Below, in pieces: positions 42,600 through 55,800 of a stretch of 64,000 bases of DNA. Position 1 is the stretch's first letter; every line of letters starts with the position of its first letter. The notes below the pieces were generated by a model. That model had not been told where the DNA came from. It was given only the letters and a program-made list of their open reading frames with translations, and made no database searches. The DNA comes from Prostheceraeus crozeri (lineage: Eukaryota > Platyhelminthes > Polycladida > Euryleptidae): positions 744,001 through 808,000 of the forward strand of contig CAJQUW010015391.1 in NCBI GenBank assembly GCA_907163375.1, read 5' to 3'. The position numbers were made by a program, and so were the translations under genes.

Positions 42600-44386
42600 A
42601 TTTCTACCCATGCATTTCTTATTAATAGGATTCAGGTTTATCGCAGGGCATTTGATGAATCCCAATTTTGCGATTGCAGTTGGAATGGAATACTTGTAAT
42701 TGCAATAGTTCAATATCATAATTCAACAGATTTTTCTTTCGGATTCATTCGTGCCCGTACTCGTTGCATGGAATGAGTCTGTCTTTCGATGATTTACAAG
42801 CATCCCAGCGTTGGCGGTCACGTCATTAAGTGCAGCCCTCGTATTTCATTTCTGAATAGAGGAGAACTGCGCACAGATCATTTCCCTACTGCCGCCTGGG
42901 CGAATGACCTTCAATCAACGCGTCACTATCGATAATCACATGACAGCGAGAGGAAACGTGCAAGCAGTCCTTCATTTCATTCATGTTACTCGCACTGCGC
43001 ATCGAACGTGATTCATGTTATGCGATACGGTATTAGTGATAAGTCTACGACTTGGACCAAACTTTTTTAAACGACGCCTCGGGCACCTTTCCTTTGGACA
43101 TTTGGAGGAACTTAAATCCACCACCCATATTCGACCTCCACAATCAATTCACAGATCATTTATTTCTATTTTCAAGTTGCAGACCAGCAGTTGACGACTA
43201 AGCTTTTGCCTTTATCATCTCACAAAACATCTTGTGATTTGGTTCACCTCATATTTAGTGACTTGAATTTATCTCCTACATTAGTCGCTGAAAACCAGGG
43301 CTTCGAATGTCATCTCGTGATCTCTGACAAGAAAATAGTCTAATGCAGTACAGCAAAATGTTTTTCGATGATTGATATCATCAATTGCCGGAGTTTACAG
43401 GTGAGATGTCTACTCTTTTCATTTCTTATTAAGTTTAAGTGAATTAACTATACGCACTGGATTAGTTATAAGCTTATTTTCACATCTTATTATAAATGTT
43501 GAAGCTAATTCATGAAATCGCAAAAATAAAAGAAAAATTATTTTAATTGTCCATAAAACATGGCATCATCTGATATCAATTAATTTGTTTCAAATTTCGT
43601 GGCTCTCGAATTGGAATCAGATTAGTTCCTCCCTCCGAAGATAATTTACCATAATTAGAGGCTTTACATACATTTTGCCATGCTTAAAAAGGAACGCTGC
43701 TATTCGAACATTTTCATCTTCCTTCTATTGAACTGTTGTGTGATCATCAATATAATACATGTACTTAAAGTTTTCTGCAAAATACTGAAGTTTGTACCAT
43801 AGGATTATAAATGACAATGCATAGGCAACCATTTTGACGATCAAAGTGTTATGATTTTGCATTGATTTTTTACGTAAGTGAATAATTTAAATGTACTGTA
43901 ACAATGTAATAATGTAAGGTACATGTATCTAAGCTTATTAAGCAAATCTAGATAATGATCATGATTCTACTGTATATTTGAATAATTGGACGATTGTACG
44001 TCACACATGTCAGTTTGCAATATCGTAATGCATGCACATACATAAGTTTTGTTAAATAATATTCAAATAAACTTATTTTGTTGAATGTTATCAATTATTG
44101 CGAAATTGAATGAATAAATAATTTGCTTTTGCTCATGAATGTATCGGATGCAATGTAGCGTGGATTTTTATGAAATGGTTGCAAACATGACAATACTGTA
44201 TTATAATTTGCATATTTGTAAGGTTAGCAACACATTCTGGGATACACAAAATAGGCCTATATTCGATTTAATTATAATAAAACGTTATGTTTCGTATTAT
44301 GTTGCAAATAGAACAAAGCGTTTATTATTTGATGATAATTATGATGTCTAAAAAATGATTCCCCTTTACTCAGTTTATAAATAAAG
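42600..44386. other. Interior of the 4-kb element, nothing recognised
   Basis: No coding motif was found between the CT-rich tract and the foldback. The segment at 42800-43140 is somewhat GC-richer but lacks a recognisable frame. Confidence 0.5.
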
Positions 44387-44697
44387 CCACTAAATTCATT
44401 TTGATAAAATTAAAAACTAATTCTTGCACAATGCATTTCGTCCATTCTTATTCAAGTGCAGACATGCAGGATTGAATATAAAATACAAAATCTGAAATCA
44501 TACTTCTACAGCAATGAATCTATGAACAAAAGGATTGTTCATAGATATATTACTGCAGAAGTAAGCTTATATGATTTTAGATTTTGTATTATATATTCAG
44601 TCAACGTTTGCACTTGAATTAGAGTGGGCGAAAGACATTGTGCAAGAATTAGTTTTTAATTTTATCAAAATAAATCTAGTGGCTTTTTTTATTTATT
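44387..44697. repeat. Long foldback (MITE-like), about 310 bp
   Basis: It is an almost continuous palindrome centred near 44532 (gaacaa-aagga-ttgttc). The arms are about 150 bp. The left holds aagccactaaattcatttt, gataaaattaaaaactaatt and cttgcacaatg; the right holds the inverses. Mismatches are scattered, at roughly 15%. It lies inside the 4-kb element, so it either inserted later or is part of it. Confidence 0.85.
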
Positions 44698-45855
44698 GAT
44701 AATTATGATGATTAATTTTATCATGATTGTGCAATTAATTGTGTGTAAATAAATTATAGCCGGAAGATGATGGTCGCTTGTCCCGCATTTGCTTGAAAAA
44801 CAGAGGAAATGCTATCTAAACAAGGAATTCTCTCATCATATGAATGTCAAATTTTATTGGCTTGTGCAGTATTAATGCAAAATCATGTTAAAATTCATGA
44901 TCTAATATCACAGGCGATAAATATCCGAAGATGGTCAAAAATCAAAAATATATCAAAAACTGTGTCTCTGTCCAGATGCAGAGCATTGCATGCATTCAAA
45001 ATATAATGACAATGTGAAATTTAAAATGTATAATGTTTTTTTAAATTTTAGTCTAATTTTAGTTTCTATTTATGTCTTCAATTTATAATTTTGCTTCGAT
45101 AGCCTCTAGATTTTAGGCAACAAGCATGAAGAAACTTTTATTTTGGATTAGTTGTGCCTCATGTCAATGAACGAAATGTTATATTTTACGAACTATACAG
45201 AATTATATCTTGTTCATATTCAATGTAGGCCTTATAAGCCTACATGTCGAAGCATCTTCTTTACGGTGACTCAAATTCAATAGGTATGCATTTCGATACC
45301 TCTGATGAGCAATTTCATCATATTAGATATTGATATTCTAATACAGTGATTTCTCTTTTGAGCGTTGTATATGTATGCCTACGTGTATGTAATTTTTGTG
45401 ATCTAATTAAAATTTTGCTGTTTCTTACTTCAGGTACGTCGTGCTTACAAAAGGTCAATGGAATATCGAAGAAGGATCCGTGATTTATCAGCGTCTGCTT
45501 TTGTCTTAAGTGGAACGTGTATGGAAACAGAAATACTTAGATAATTTGCGAAAATATAATTATCCACAGATGATTCCAATGTTTTCGTTATCTTCATAAT
45601 TGGGTAAATGATTGAAACTAGTTTTAAGTATGGTAATGGGATGTCTGTCATGATTTCAAGTGACTCATTAGGACGTCTCGTAGGAGCACTTTGAAGACGT
45701 ACGTTGGATGTCCCGGCGGGATGTCAGACTGACGTCCTGTGAGAGTTCCGCTGTGACGTATTTTTTACTGTCAAATAAGACGTACGTGGGCCATCCTGGA
45801 ATGACGTCGTCATGACATCCCGCTGACGTCACATGTTTACTGGGATGCTGTCGGC

Positions 45856-47350
45856 ATCCTAGAATAGAATAGAAATCATTTATTTCGAAATTAATGAGAA
45901 TCATGTAATACAGAAGAGAAATGTCGTTCTAGACCGGAAGTGTGTGATAAAATTACAATACGTAATATAAGTGAAAAACAGAAACTGTTGGAATCATTAC
46001 AAGAATGCATAATAAATCAAATCGAGTTCATGATTTGGATACACTGAGGAACGAAAGACGATAACCTTCGATCTGTTTTGCAGTAAGGCATGACGAATTT
46101 TTGAGAACATTTGTGGATTTCAGGGTAAAGATCATGTAATATGTGGTCATCATTTTTCATTGAATCGAAAAATTGTATTGCTTGCATACGTCGTCTTGTT
46201 TCAATGTTTGGAAAGCGCTCACAGTTACATTCCTTCCCACAAATTATTCTGTGAGCATGTTTTCGGACTTTTTCAATTCTCTTGCAATTCTTTTTTTCAT
46301 ACCAATGAAAAGTGGGTTACAATATTCAAGTATGGATTGTATTATACTTGAGTAGACGAGGATGAGTGTCTCTATATTGGAGAAAGGCTTTATCTGGCGT
46401 AAAGCGAAAAGGTTTCTATTGGCTCTTTTGCAGCAATTAGTGACGTGCTGATCCCAAGATAATTTCGAGTTGTAAGTTATTCCCAAAAGTTTCAGTTGTG
46501 TACACAGTTCACAAGGAATCTGCGGAGAGGAGAGATTGATTATTTTCCCTTTCTTTGGAATTATCATGCACTTGGATTTCTTTTCATTCAGTTCTAGCCC
46601 TTTGTTCCAGCACCGTTAACGTGCTTTAACTCTTGACATATAGCATCGCTTGCATCCTGAACTGAAAAAATTGGAATCACTATGACCGTATCATCTGCAT
46701 ACTTGAATATGCAGGCTTCGGGATGATGAGGTAAGAGGGAACCAACATGTACAGCAAAAAGGTATGGGGATAGGACTGATCCTTGGGGAACACCTGATGT
46801 TACTTTAATTGGATTACTCGAGACTTGATTGTATACTACACACTGATATCTGTCAGATTAATAGTTTATGCACCATCTCACGAAGTCCGGCGGAAGATTT
46901 TCAGAGATTAGTATTTGTATCAGACTTCTATGTGCTACAGAGTCGAAAGCACGTTTCAAGTCTATAGAAAGAACTGCCGCCCAGTTAATATTATCGTCAT
47001 CAATCACAGATGTGATATGATCATGAAATGATATATGAGCATGTAAAGTTGAGGATTTAGGACGGAAACCGAACTGATGAGGACCGTACGCAGATAATAG
47101 TTCATCTTTAATTGAAGCGAGGACAAATCTTTCAAGGAGTTTCGAAAACACCGGTAGTAGAGATATGGGTCTCAGATCATCGACTGATGGAGCTGCTTTC
47201 TTTGGAGCTGGTACAGTGTTTGCCAACTTCCATTTTGTAGGAATATAACAACACTCGATGGAAAGACAAAAAAGGTGTGTCAAGGGCGCTGCCAGAACAT
47301 CAGCAACTGACGAAATCAAGCGTGGAAAAAGATTGTCACTACCTCCACTT
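45856..47350 (-). mobile_element. LINE fragment (reverse transcriptase), 5'-truncated
   Basis: The minus strand encodes RT motifs in order: NKSGGSDNLFPRLI, KWKLANTVPAPKKAA, LRPISLLPVFSKLLER, HQFGFRPKSST, AVLSIDLKRAFDSVAH, then GVPQGSVLSP and the active-site KYADDTVIVI, then CWNKGLELNEKKSKC and LLGITYNSKLSWDQH. The frame breaks about twice between the pieces at 46858-47319 and 46244-46567. The 3' end is a short ttctattctatt-type tail near 45856-45880, as in CR1/L2/Jockey-like LINEs. The endonuclease is absent. The 5' border near 47.35-47.5 kb is uncertain. Confidence 0.85.
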
Positions 47351-48942
47351 TTATTCCTTTTCAGGTTATTTCAGGTTATTCCTTTCAGGTTTTCATCTTG
47401 ACGTGCTTGCTTGGCCAACTTCTCATAAACAGTGAAGTCGTTTGACTCGTTAGCTGTGCTATGGTAAATTTCAATTGTAATCGATTGCGGATGCTGGCAT
47501 ACCTCGTCAAGCAGATATCATTTCATCGTGTAAAGCGGTACATTGGCCATCATAGATTTCGTTGAGTGTGTGTCGGATGAATTGACTATGATTGACTCTT
47601 CTCTTCAATTGAATGTGTCAGATGCTGAATGATGGGATATAGAAATCATATGCACATGACAGCTTTCTGATTATCGCAATGATCGCGGTAGAGTGTTCAT
47701 CTGCCGTATATAAGTGATTAGTTGTGCGTGCGACAACATGTAGGCCTTAAGCAACTTGGAAGTTATCTGGAAATAGGTGATGTTAGTAGGCCTAATGTGA
47801 ATTGATAAAAAAGGGTGTCAAGGAGGCTCGTTAACACATCATAAGACTATTAGATGAAAGCACAGCGATAAATATACAATGTGTAGATTATTTAAACCGC
47901 TTGGCATTTAAGGTTACATTGTATAAGTACGAAAAATACATTTTTTGACTGTTGAACTCAATAGGCCTTTCAGTTACGAGCGAACGCGTTTTTTCTCGTA
48001 ACGTGTTTTGAGGTACATTTACATATGTTAAGACAGCTTTCATGTTTCTGTTACTGCAGTATGTTCTTTACATAAAGGTGATAAAGGAAAATATAAACTA
48101 TCGAAGACAAATTGTGTCTGATGCATAAGCAATATGAAAAGAGTATTTTTCCGTTCGCTCGTAACTTTTTGACGATGTGACTTTTAGAGCAGCCTGTACC
48201 CCAGGTATGCAACTTTTCCTCTGACTGGCGTATTTGATTAGCATGAGAACGATCCCTTTTAACATGTAATCACTTGATGATATCAGAAAATAGTAGTTAT
48301 AACATATTTTCAAAACTTTGCTTTTTAGGTTATATTTGTCTAAAAATTCGATTTTTTCTTTTGTTTTTCAAATCGTTCTCATTTTGAAAATATAGACAGA
48401 AAAATGAAAACTAAGACAATTTCTTGTACTTCAGTATATAATAAAAGAAACTGCTTGGGTGTTTCAAACTAATCCTAAATTTTAAAAATTCCCATCCGTG
48501 TCCTGTTTCACGTGGAATTTACCACATACGTAAATTGAAAAATTCTGCAAGGCCTAATGATTACAAAAAGCAGACCTTATAATTCTTCCTATTTTTTTAG
48601 AAATGAAAATTTGTAGTTAAAGCAATGCTGCGAGGAAACGCATAGCCCATGAGATAGGAAACACCACAAGAACTATATATCGCAGGGTCTCATTGATTCA
48701 AAATTGTAGATCGTCATAGCAAATATACGATATGTAGGGAAACGCTAAAAAAAGCTCTCGAGTAGGATGCGTTGATTTCATGCGAGTCTAAGTAGAGCGC
48801 CTTGCCCATCTCCTAGAGGCCTATCACTGGATAGGCTAGGCCTATTCATCCCAGGGCTACTATATTTGCGAGAATAAAGGTCCATCGAAACTCGCAGCCT
48901 ATCAAACATGGCGATAGTCAAATTCATGAGAAAATTTTCATG
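47351..48942. other. Right part of the unnamed transposon, then intergenic
   Basis: From 47351 to 48165 the sequence should include 5' parts of the interrupted transposon, with 13-bp words at 47973 (inverted) and 48153. A partial tctcgtaacg occurs near 47994. A minus-strand open stretch at 47388-47515 could belong to the LINE or the transposon. No motif is recognised from 48166 to 48942. Confidence 0.4.
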
Positions 48943-49266
48943 CTACTTGAGAGCCTGCTTAGATTGGGAAACTGAATTAACTGTTTCACACACATTCTTG
49001 AAGCCCTCCGCTGAGTTTCCCAGCCAAAAGCATACATATGCCACTGTGCGGCTTGATTTTACAATCTTGATGTGTTTGACATCACATGCGGCGTCTGCTT
49101 CATCATATTCTATATCTGGCGGGGACCGCTTTGTACAGGACGTTGTAACTTTATCCCCCTCTTCGTGCAGAACTTTGTGATTGACGTAACGTGGAGACCC
49201 CGCATAAGAACAAGACAAGCACTTGCATGATAATGTCCCCGAAGCGATGGGGTTAAGCCGGGCAAG
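48943..49266 (-). other. Unassigned open frame with coding-like composition
   Basis: The minus strand is open for over 100 codons (NPIASGTLSCKCLSCSYAG, then HEEGDKVTTSCTKRSPPDIE, AYVCFWLGNSAEGFKNVC). It has several cysteines (CKCLSC) and GC-richer sequence than its flanks. No family is recognised. It lies about 0.8 kb beyond the last 13-bp word of the unnamed transposon and in the same orientation as its coding region, so it could be a further exon of that element or of another transposon. It is also upstream of nothing recognisable on that strand. Confidence 0.25.
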
Positions 49267-49630
49267 TTAACTCACTAATTGCTGATTTTTCATACGAATT
49301 TGACTAACAATATCATTGGAAAAACCGGAGAAGTCATGCCGTGTCCTCCCGGGAAGGACATCAATGAATGCAAGTTTGATATTTTTTGGATAACCCTCGC
49401 TCAAGCGAGTATTCCGCATCTCTTTGGTCCCTATAATTATGTACGACGTAATTCATCAGAGCTATTGCGTAAAACAAAATTTCATTTAGAAACACAAACA
49501 TTAGTATCGTATGCATTCTAAAATGAGAACACTGCTACCACTACATATTATGAAGTGAACTATGTTTCACATTATCAATGTTTAGCAACATCATAAGTGA
49601 AATCAAAAAGACGCATTCTCATTTTCATAT

Positions 49631-49636
49631 TTTATT
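49631..49636 (-). terminator. TMCO1: Polyadenylation signal of TMCO1
   Basis: AATAAA on the minus strand lies about 94 nt after the TMCO1 stop codon, a plausible distance for a short 3' UTR. Confidence 0.6.
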
Positions 49637-49729
49637 GGATTTTTTTGATAGTGTGATCAATTCGATATGAGTGAGGAAACATCCACCAAGCGTCCCCCTC
49701 CTCTTGAGCATATGAACTGATACGAACTG

Positions 49730-49825
49730 TCATCGGAATGGACTGTTCTGACCTTGTTGAAAGAATCCTCCATACTGTTTATTAGCTGCACGAGAAGGTG
49801 CGAATCCTAGCACTTTTTGCACGTT
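49730..49825 (-). CDS. TMCO1: TMCO1 last exon
   Basis: It follows acceptor ttcattgcag and reads NVQKVLGFAPSRAANKQY, then GGFFQQGQNSPFR and TGA. The start matches the conserved human NIQKILGLAPSRAATKQ; the C-terminal tail differs, as expected for this variable cytosolic end. Confidence 0.95.
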   Translation of the reverse strand, partial: NVQKVLGFAPSRAANKQYGGFFQQGQNSPFR

Positions 49826-52800
49826 CTGCAATGAATGGAATATAACTTCAATAATGACACAAAGTTTAAAATTTAAAACTTTGGAGCTCACCTGTCGAAT
49901 GGACATTGTACAAATAATGTATAGAAATATAAACGCTGAATCAGTGTAATCGTCACCAATAAGGTTTCGATGAGAAATGCCTTGAAGCCATGAAATTGGA
50001 ACGAAAGGAAGTTTAGCAACCACCCGGCCGTCGAATCTAGAATGGAAAAAAATCACAACAGCTAGTATCTCTTCTTAAGAAGGCGCTCATTCAAAATCTT
50101 ACATTGCTTTCAAAACCTCTTAATGAAAAATGATTAAAACACAAGAGGCAATTGAGTGTTTCCTTTAACGGCCATGATCCCGATGAAGGGAAAACTTTCG
50201 AAAATCACTTACTTACAAGTAATTATAATTTGTCACTCATCTCATAATTTATCTCAAGGTGGCGAACGACTCTGAAGAATGAATTTCCATTAATGTTGCA
50301 TTATTTGCAGGTGTTGTAGACCATTTTGCAGTTATCTTTGACTTTGTTTCTTTCTTTCCTATTGTTGTATTGTGTGTGACCTACCACATGGTAGACTACA
50401 AATATAAATATATATGTAGACCATTGATATTTCTTTGCTAATACTTGATTGTTTGATGGTTCGGATGTAACCATCGAATTCCATTCAATATGTGGTAGGT
50501 CTGCGATCTTAAAGGCAGTTCTGTAATATGAGAACTGCTTTCAAATTGAATTACATTCATAGCTGTGACTTTGATTGAAAACATCTTCCTGTTAACAGCG
50601 TAAAAACAACGATGCTATGCAGTGCACAAAATGGATTTGAAGGTGAGACACTCCCTTAACAACATTATGCTCATAACTTTCCTGAAACATACTCGTACAT
50701 TTTACATTTAATGTAACCTATAGTTTCACCATTTGCCCTTCTGATGGCAAGTGGCACGTTTCCACCGAGGTACATCAAATGTTCCTAACTAGTCAAAACA
50801 TAGGACTACTTTAGAGATAAACTTGACGAATCGTGTTGGTAGACCAGTCCATTTTGTCACACTATTAGCGTTTCTTAGGTGGGACAGGACCCCAGCTATA
50901 ATGGTCCATTTAACGCATGACCCTCTTTAAATGCCTAAAGGGACTTGACAGGTTCATAGACGGGAAGACTTCCCCGAGGATCCATAGCGTTGCGCTATAC
51001 AGGCTGGAAATCGCCCTGTAGTGTCATGATTACACATGTTCGCTTAAAAAGTGATCCCTTAGATCAAAGTTCATTTTTGTTTGCCAATTTATGACTCCAA
51101 AAGGAATGATCATATCAAAACACAACATGACAATATGTAAAAGTGGTTACAAGAAATGTCTTTACCCATTAATTCGAGTAAATGCAAGGCACTATTGATT
51201 TTGATACGAGGAATTTCAACAACAGGTGTACTGAAAATTGACCAAATGTCACAATTGCAAACAATTTGAACATTTTAGGGGTAACGATTAATTACCGAGG
51301 GACATGGCGCGATCATATTGACATATTTAACTTTTATTCAAATCTGTTCAATAGTCATTTTCCAAACTTCTTTTCACATTTTTCTCATGACAGCTAAATT
51401 ATTGACTGGAATATAGTAAATCTGAATAGTGAACATCTGCAGTCTATGAACCAAGATAGACGCACTTTCGTGCGTGTGCAGACTGAGCACCGCCCGTGCG
51501 TTGCAGCTGTAGAGTCGAATTTTGAACCCTCGTTGATCTTGCAAGTTAGAATGGGTTAGATCTGTGTAATTTAGTGGTCATGAGAAAAAGGCTGAAAGTA
51601 GTTTGAAAAAGAGCTGTGTATTGAACTGATTATGAATAGTTATTAACAAAACTTGAAGGATTCTTACTCCTTACATTGCAAGGATTCTGAAAATATCACA
51701 CAATGACATCTTTGATGAAATGAAAGTATAAATATGATGACATTAATACAGCCATTAAGATCAATATTTCGTGATACTCGTACATTTACGATATCACTGT
51801 TTATCTGCTAGTCCACTGATTGCAATCAGCAATATATCAAGACAAAGTTCAGAACAAACGAGCTCTCCTCGTGCCTGATTCTTAAACATATTCAAGCGAT
51901 TTTCATACTTAACCACTGATCAGCTTGCAAAATAACCGATGCAAGTTTAATATAACTTATTCGAAAGCTAAGAATGCAAGCTCTCGAATGATGTCAGGCG
52001 AGGTGATATGCAATGAGATTGGAAAGCATGAGAATGTACTGAGCTTTGAAATAAATCAGATGGTCTGTTCTTTATGATCAGCTCTTTAGCATCAGTTCGT
52101 GCCTATGATACGGTTCGGACATCTGGCACTTATTGATCTCCAACTGTGAAAAACTAATGCGATCGCTGCACAACTGAGCACAATATACAATTTGGAAAAT
52201 TCACCATTAATATATATAATTTCAACGCTTTCAAAGGAGAATCAGATATTGCAATAATAAAAAAATGAAGTCTCTACTAAGTGTTAAAATCACATTTTCA
52301 GCTTATTCAAATCATGGTCCATCTCTCCCCGTTTTACAGCAATAGCTACGATGACCTTAAGACAAAAATCACTGAATTTCGGGAATCTTTGCCTGAATTT
52401 ATAAACTTCGATTATGAATCACATGCATGCCTGCGGTATACATCAAATGATGTTTTTTAATTTGAATCCTGCTCTCTCTTTCATGGACAAACCTGAATGA
52501 CAATGCTAATGATAACCATCATGTGAAAAATAATAACTGCAAGATATCGAATTTTCAAATCGTGATTACATCAAATTATGCACAAGTCCATGTACAAAAA
52601 AATATGTTTTACTCAATAACCTCTGCACATCGCAAGAAACGAACATAACTGTGTTTTACCAAGATCATGAATAGCCAACTTACATAGAGTTGAAAACGCT
52701 CAGCAAAGCCGTGAATACCAAACCAATTGCAAACATTGACTGCATTTTTACCTACAAAGCAAAATTTTACGTCGATAATTTCTGTTCAATTGCTGCTTGA

Positions 52801-55800
52801 AATGAGACCGTCAACAATATAGAAATGAATCTTTAGACTTCAAAATAGGTTGCGATAGGGGATATTTTCGCAAATTCAACTAAATTTCGTCATTCTATAG
52901 GCAATCGTGTGTACTCACAGTAGAAAGATCTCTGTTAAAATTCTTCAGTTTCTCTTCTTGGCGCTCTGAAAATAATAATAATGTCATCATTCACCGAATT
53001 TACAATCAAGCAATTAAAGTACTTTACCTAGTCGTCTCTTGGCTGTTTTGTCAAAGCTAGACTCATTCGTATCCTTCTGTTTTTCCACTGAAAGAGATGT
53101 AGATTTGGAGATCAACTATCGATTGTATCATCAAACATCCCTAGATCAAATATAGGTTGCTAACACCAAGCTTATCTGGTAAATCAAGGACACATCAAAG
53201 ACTCAAGGACCGGGATATCATACACACACGCAAACTCGCAGAAAGCACTTATTTCAATCATTAGTGGATAATTCATCATTGATTGATTAAGGAAAAGAAT
53301 TATTCATCAGCAACTAAATAGGACAAGAAAAAGTAGCCATAATTTATAGATTCTCATACGAATATGAAAATCATCCCACCACTTATGCATTATAGAATCT
53401 GATTCTTAGTTATTTGAATAATTAATTGAAGTAGTCCTGATGAGAACTGATGACGTTCTTCAATCTGTAGGTTCACAAATAGAGCGTTGCTGTAAACATA
53501 TATAGGATCACCCTAAGAATCTATTCATGAAAGAGATGACTCATGTCTGATACATGATTAACAATTCCAGATGCTGAAGACACACCTGACTTATGATCAA
53601 TTAGTATCCAATACTGTATCTCACTATCGTTAACAATGTAAGTAACAGAAGACATGAATTTGCTATGTTTGTAAGTTACACATTTGACAGCAAATGCAGA
53701 AATTTAGAGGATCCGTTCAATGCGAGGAGCTGATGTCTCCATTACGGAGGATGCATTATGCCACATCTTTCACTGGCTGCTGTTGCCTCCTTTTCACTTC
53801 AGCATAGTTTCAGATTGCAAGCATCATTATTGATCACCACTAGCCTAGATCGACCGTTGAAGGCTCGGGACTCCGAAATACCGTCCAATTGCATTTATTT
53901 TGATTAGAGAGAGAATCAGACATTTAGGGAGTTTGCTTTGTTTTTGCACAAACATGACTATGATATGATATACACTTACTTAAGCATCACTACTCAACAT
54001 TTCGCTAGAAGTGACGCTGGCAACTGAGAATCATCCACGAGTTAGACCCTTCGTTATAAATGCGCACAATAAACTCTCGTCGATTTCCAAAAATATTACG
54101 TTTTTAAATAAAGATATTGGAATTAAATTTTGTGTCAGGAATTCGCCATCTCATGCTTTATTAATTGAATATAGAACACTCAACATAGAAAAGGCAGCTG
54201 AAAATAGAAGCAATCAAAGAAATTCATCTGAGGAGAGACTGTAAGAAATGTCTACTTCAGATTGAACCTTCCATACCTGTCTCAATTGTGCTTAAAATTT
54301 TATATAATTCCCTCATTTGTCGGCAAATCCGTAGATCACTATGGTTTACTTTATCTCCAGCATGTTTCATAAATGAGCATTTACTTATTTTTCCAGCATT
54401 CTTTCAAATTTGGAATATTTCCCAATTTAACTATGAATTCATGTTTTATTGAATCTTTAGTGAATGGCATGGATTCTAAAAAATATACGAGACTGCGTGT
54501 TTGATACGTTCACTCAAACCACAGTGGTGTCAACGAGGAATGCACAATAGGGGCGACTAGTTCGGCAACTTGCCCAACGATGTTCTATTAGAAATTTGAA
54601 GAAACATTGCAGACTTACTACCTGTGTTCTAATCTACTCTTAAAATAATCCTGAGCTCTGATCCAGGTCGCTTGACATTTTGATAGATTTTTTCTAATGC
54701 ACCAGCTTTCGTTTCATACAACATTTTTATCTTAAGGTGCAGGAATTGTTAAGAAATTGTAATCTGTACGTCTACCGAGATCTCCCTTGTTCCTGTTCTT
54801 ATCAGACAGGATAAAACTAAGTACACGTGTAAATACAACTGGGTGCGGATTGAAGTTTTTGAAAGCCCTTTCACTGTGACTAAAATACCTCTTTTTAGTC
54901 AGCGATGATTCATTCAGGAAGAATGAAATATTTGTTCTCGCCTCTGATTAAGAGATAAGTTCGTGGTAGGGACTAAATCAAAGAGTTCAGTCAGTCCCTT
55001 AAATAAAGAGAAAATTTTCATGGCTCCCTCTGAGACTCATAATAAGTTTAAATAGTTTTAAGCGAGAAGCACCAGCTACGTCATCAGTCATAATTTATAG
55101 TAAGAATATCTTCAGGTCATTTCCTATCCTGCGTGTGTGTATGTGCTTACACCTCCGATCGGTGATGTATGCGAAAATGTATTTAAAGACACTATGTTTG
55201 ACGACAATTAATAACGATTTGATAGATCTAGATGTCCTTAGTTTCTTGAGCAATGGTATATGCATGAACTGTATAACCCAGAGATGGCTCTGCACTTGCC
55301 GTAGTACTTCTCACTTGATAATAGAAGACACAGGCAAGTGTCATTTTACCGAAAACCTCAGTCTACTTCATATTGGACTTATACCCGTGTGTGCTTTCTT
55401 TGATATTCTCTGACAAGATCAGAGGCACCGGGTAGACCTCGACAGATGTGCAGTTTCGTAGTAGACATAAGGTACGCATCATTCTGCGAAAGTCGAATTT
55501 TCGGTCTCGTGTTGTTGGCCCAACCATATGTCGAAGAGTCTCGGGTCGGAGTCGCAGCCTCCCGGAGTCGATGTAGAGAATCGCAGCCGGGTTAGTTGGA
55601 CCAATGCTCCGAAACCCTACTGCTTATCATCTCGTGGAATTCGTCAACTTTTGCTCATTTATATGCGACTTTATCATAATTTTATTATCTTCATCATAAA
55701 TGTCATTTTCTTCTGTGGCACTGTTCCGCTGCTCAGTTCACACAGCAAAATTATTTCATTGAACAGTGTTTCTACTAACTTAACGCAAACCTTTTTTCAT

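Larger units (their letters stand above)
41858..45846. mobile_element. 4-kb non-autonomous element with GACGTC-rich ends
   Basis: The left end is atcccagtaaacattgtgacg and the right end is tgacgtcacatgtttactgg followed by gat, inverted copies differing by one base over about 23 bp. Inside each end about 175 bp is packed with gacgtc, gatgtc and tgacgtca words (41858-42035 and 45672-45846). GCTG at 41852-41855 and 45847-45850 may be a 4-bp target duplication, though two extra G bases sit on the left. No transposase is seen. It contains a CT-rich tract and a long foldback. It interrupts the coding region of the transposon around it. Confidence 0.8.
39286..48165 (-). mobile_element. Large transposon of an unnamed family, with 13-bp subterminal repeats and nested insertions
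   Basis: The limits given are the outermost copies of GTTCGCTCGTAAC; true ends were not resolved. Five copies lie on the left (39286, 39455 with one change, 39642, 39664, 39685, all + orientation). On the right there is one inverted copy (47973-47985) and one direct copy (48153-48165). Between them the minus strand carries one long coding region (39839-41857). It is split by a 4-kb element (41858-45846) and a LINE (about 45856-47350). Without those insertions the transposon would be about 3.3 kb. Confidence 0.65.
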
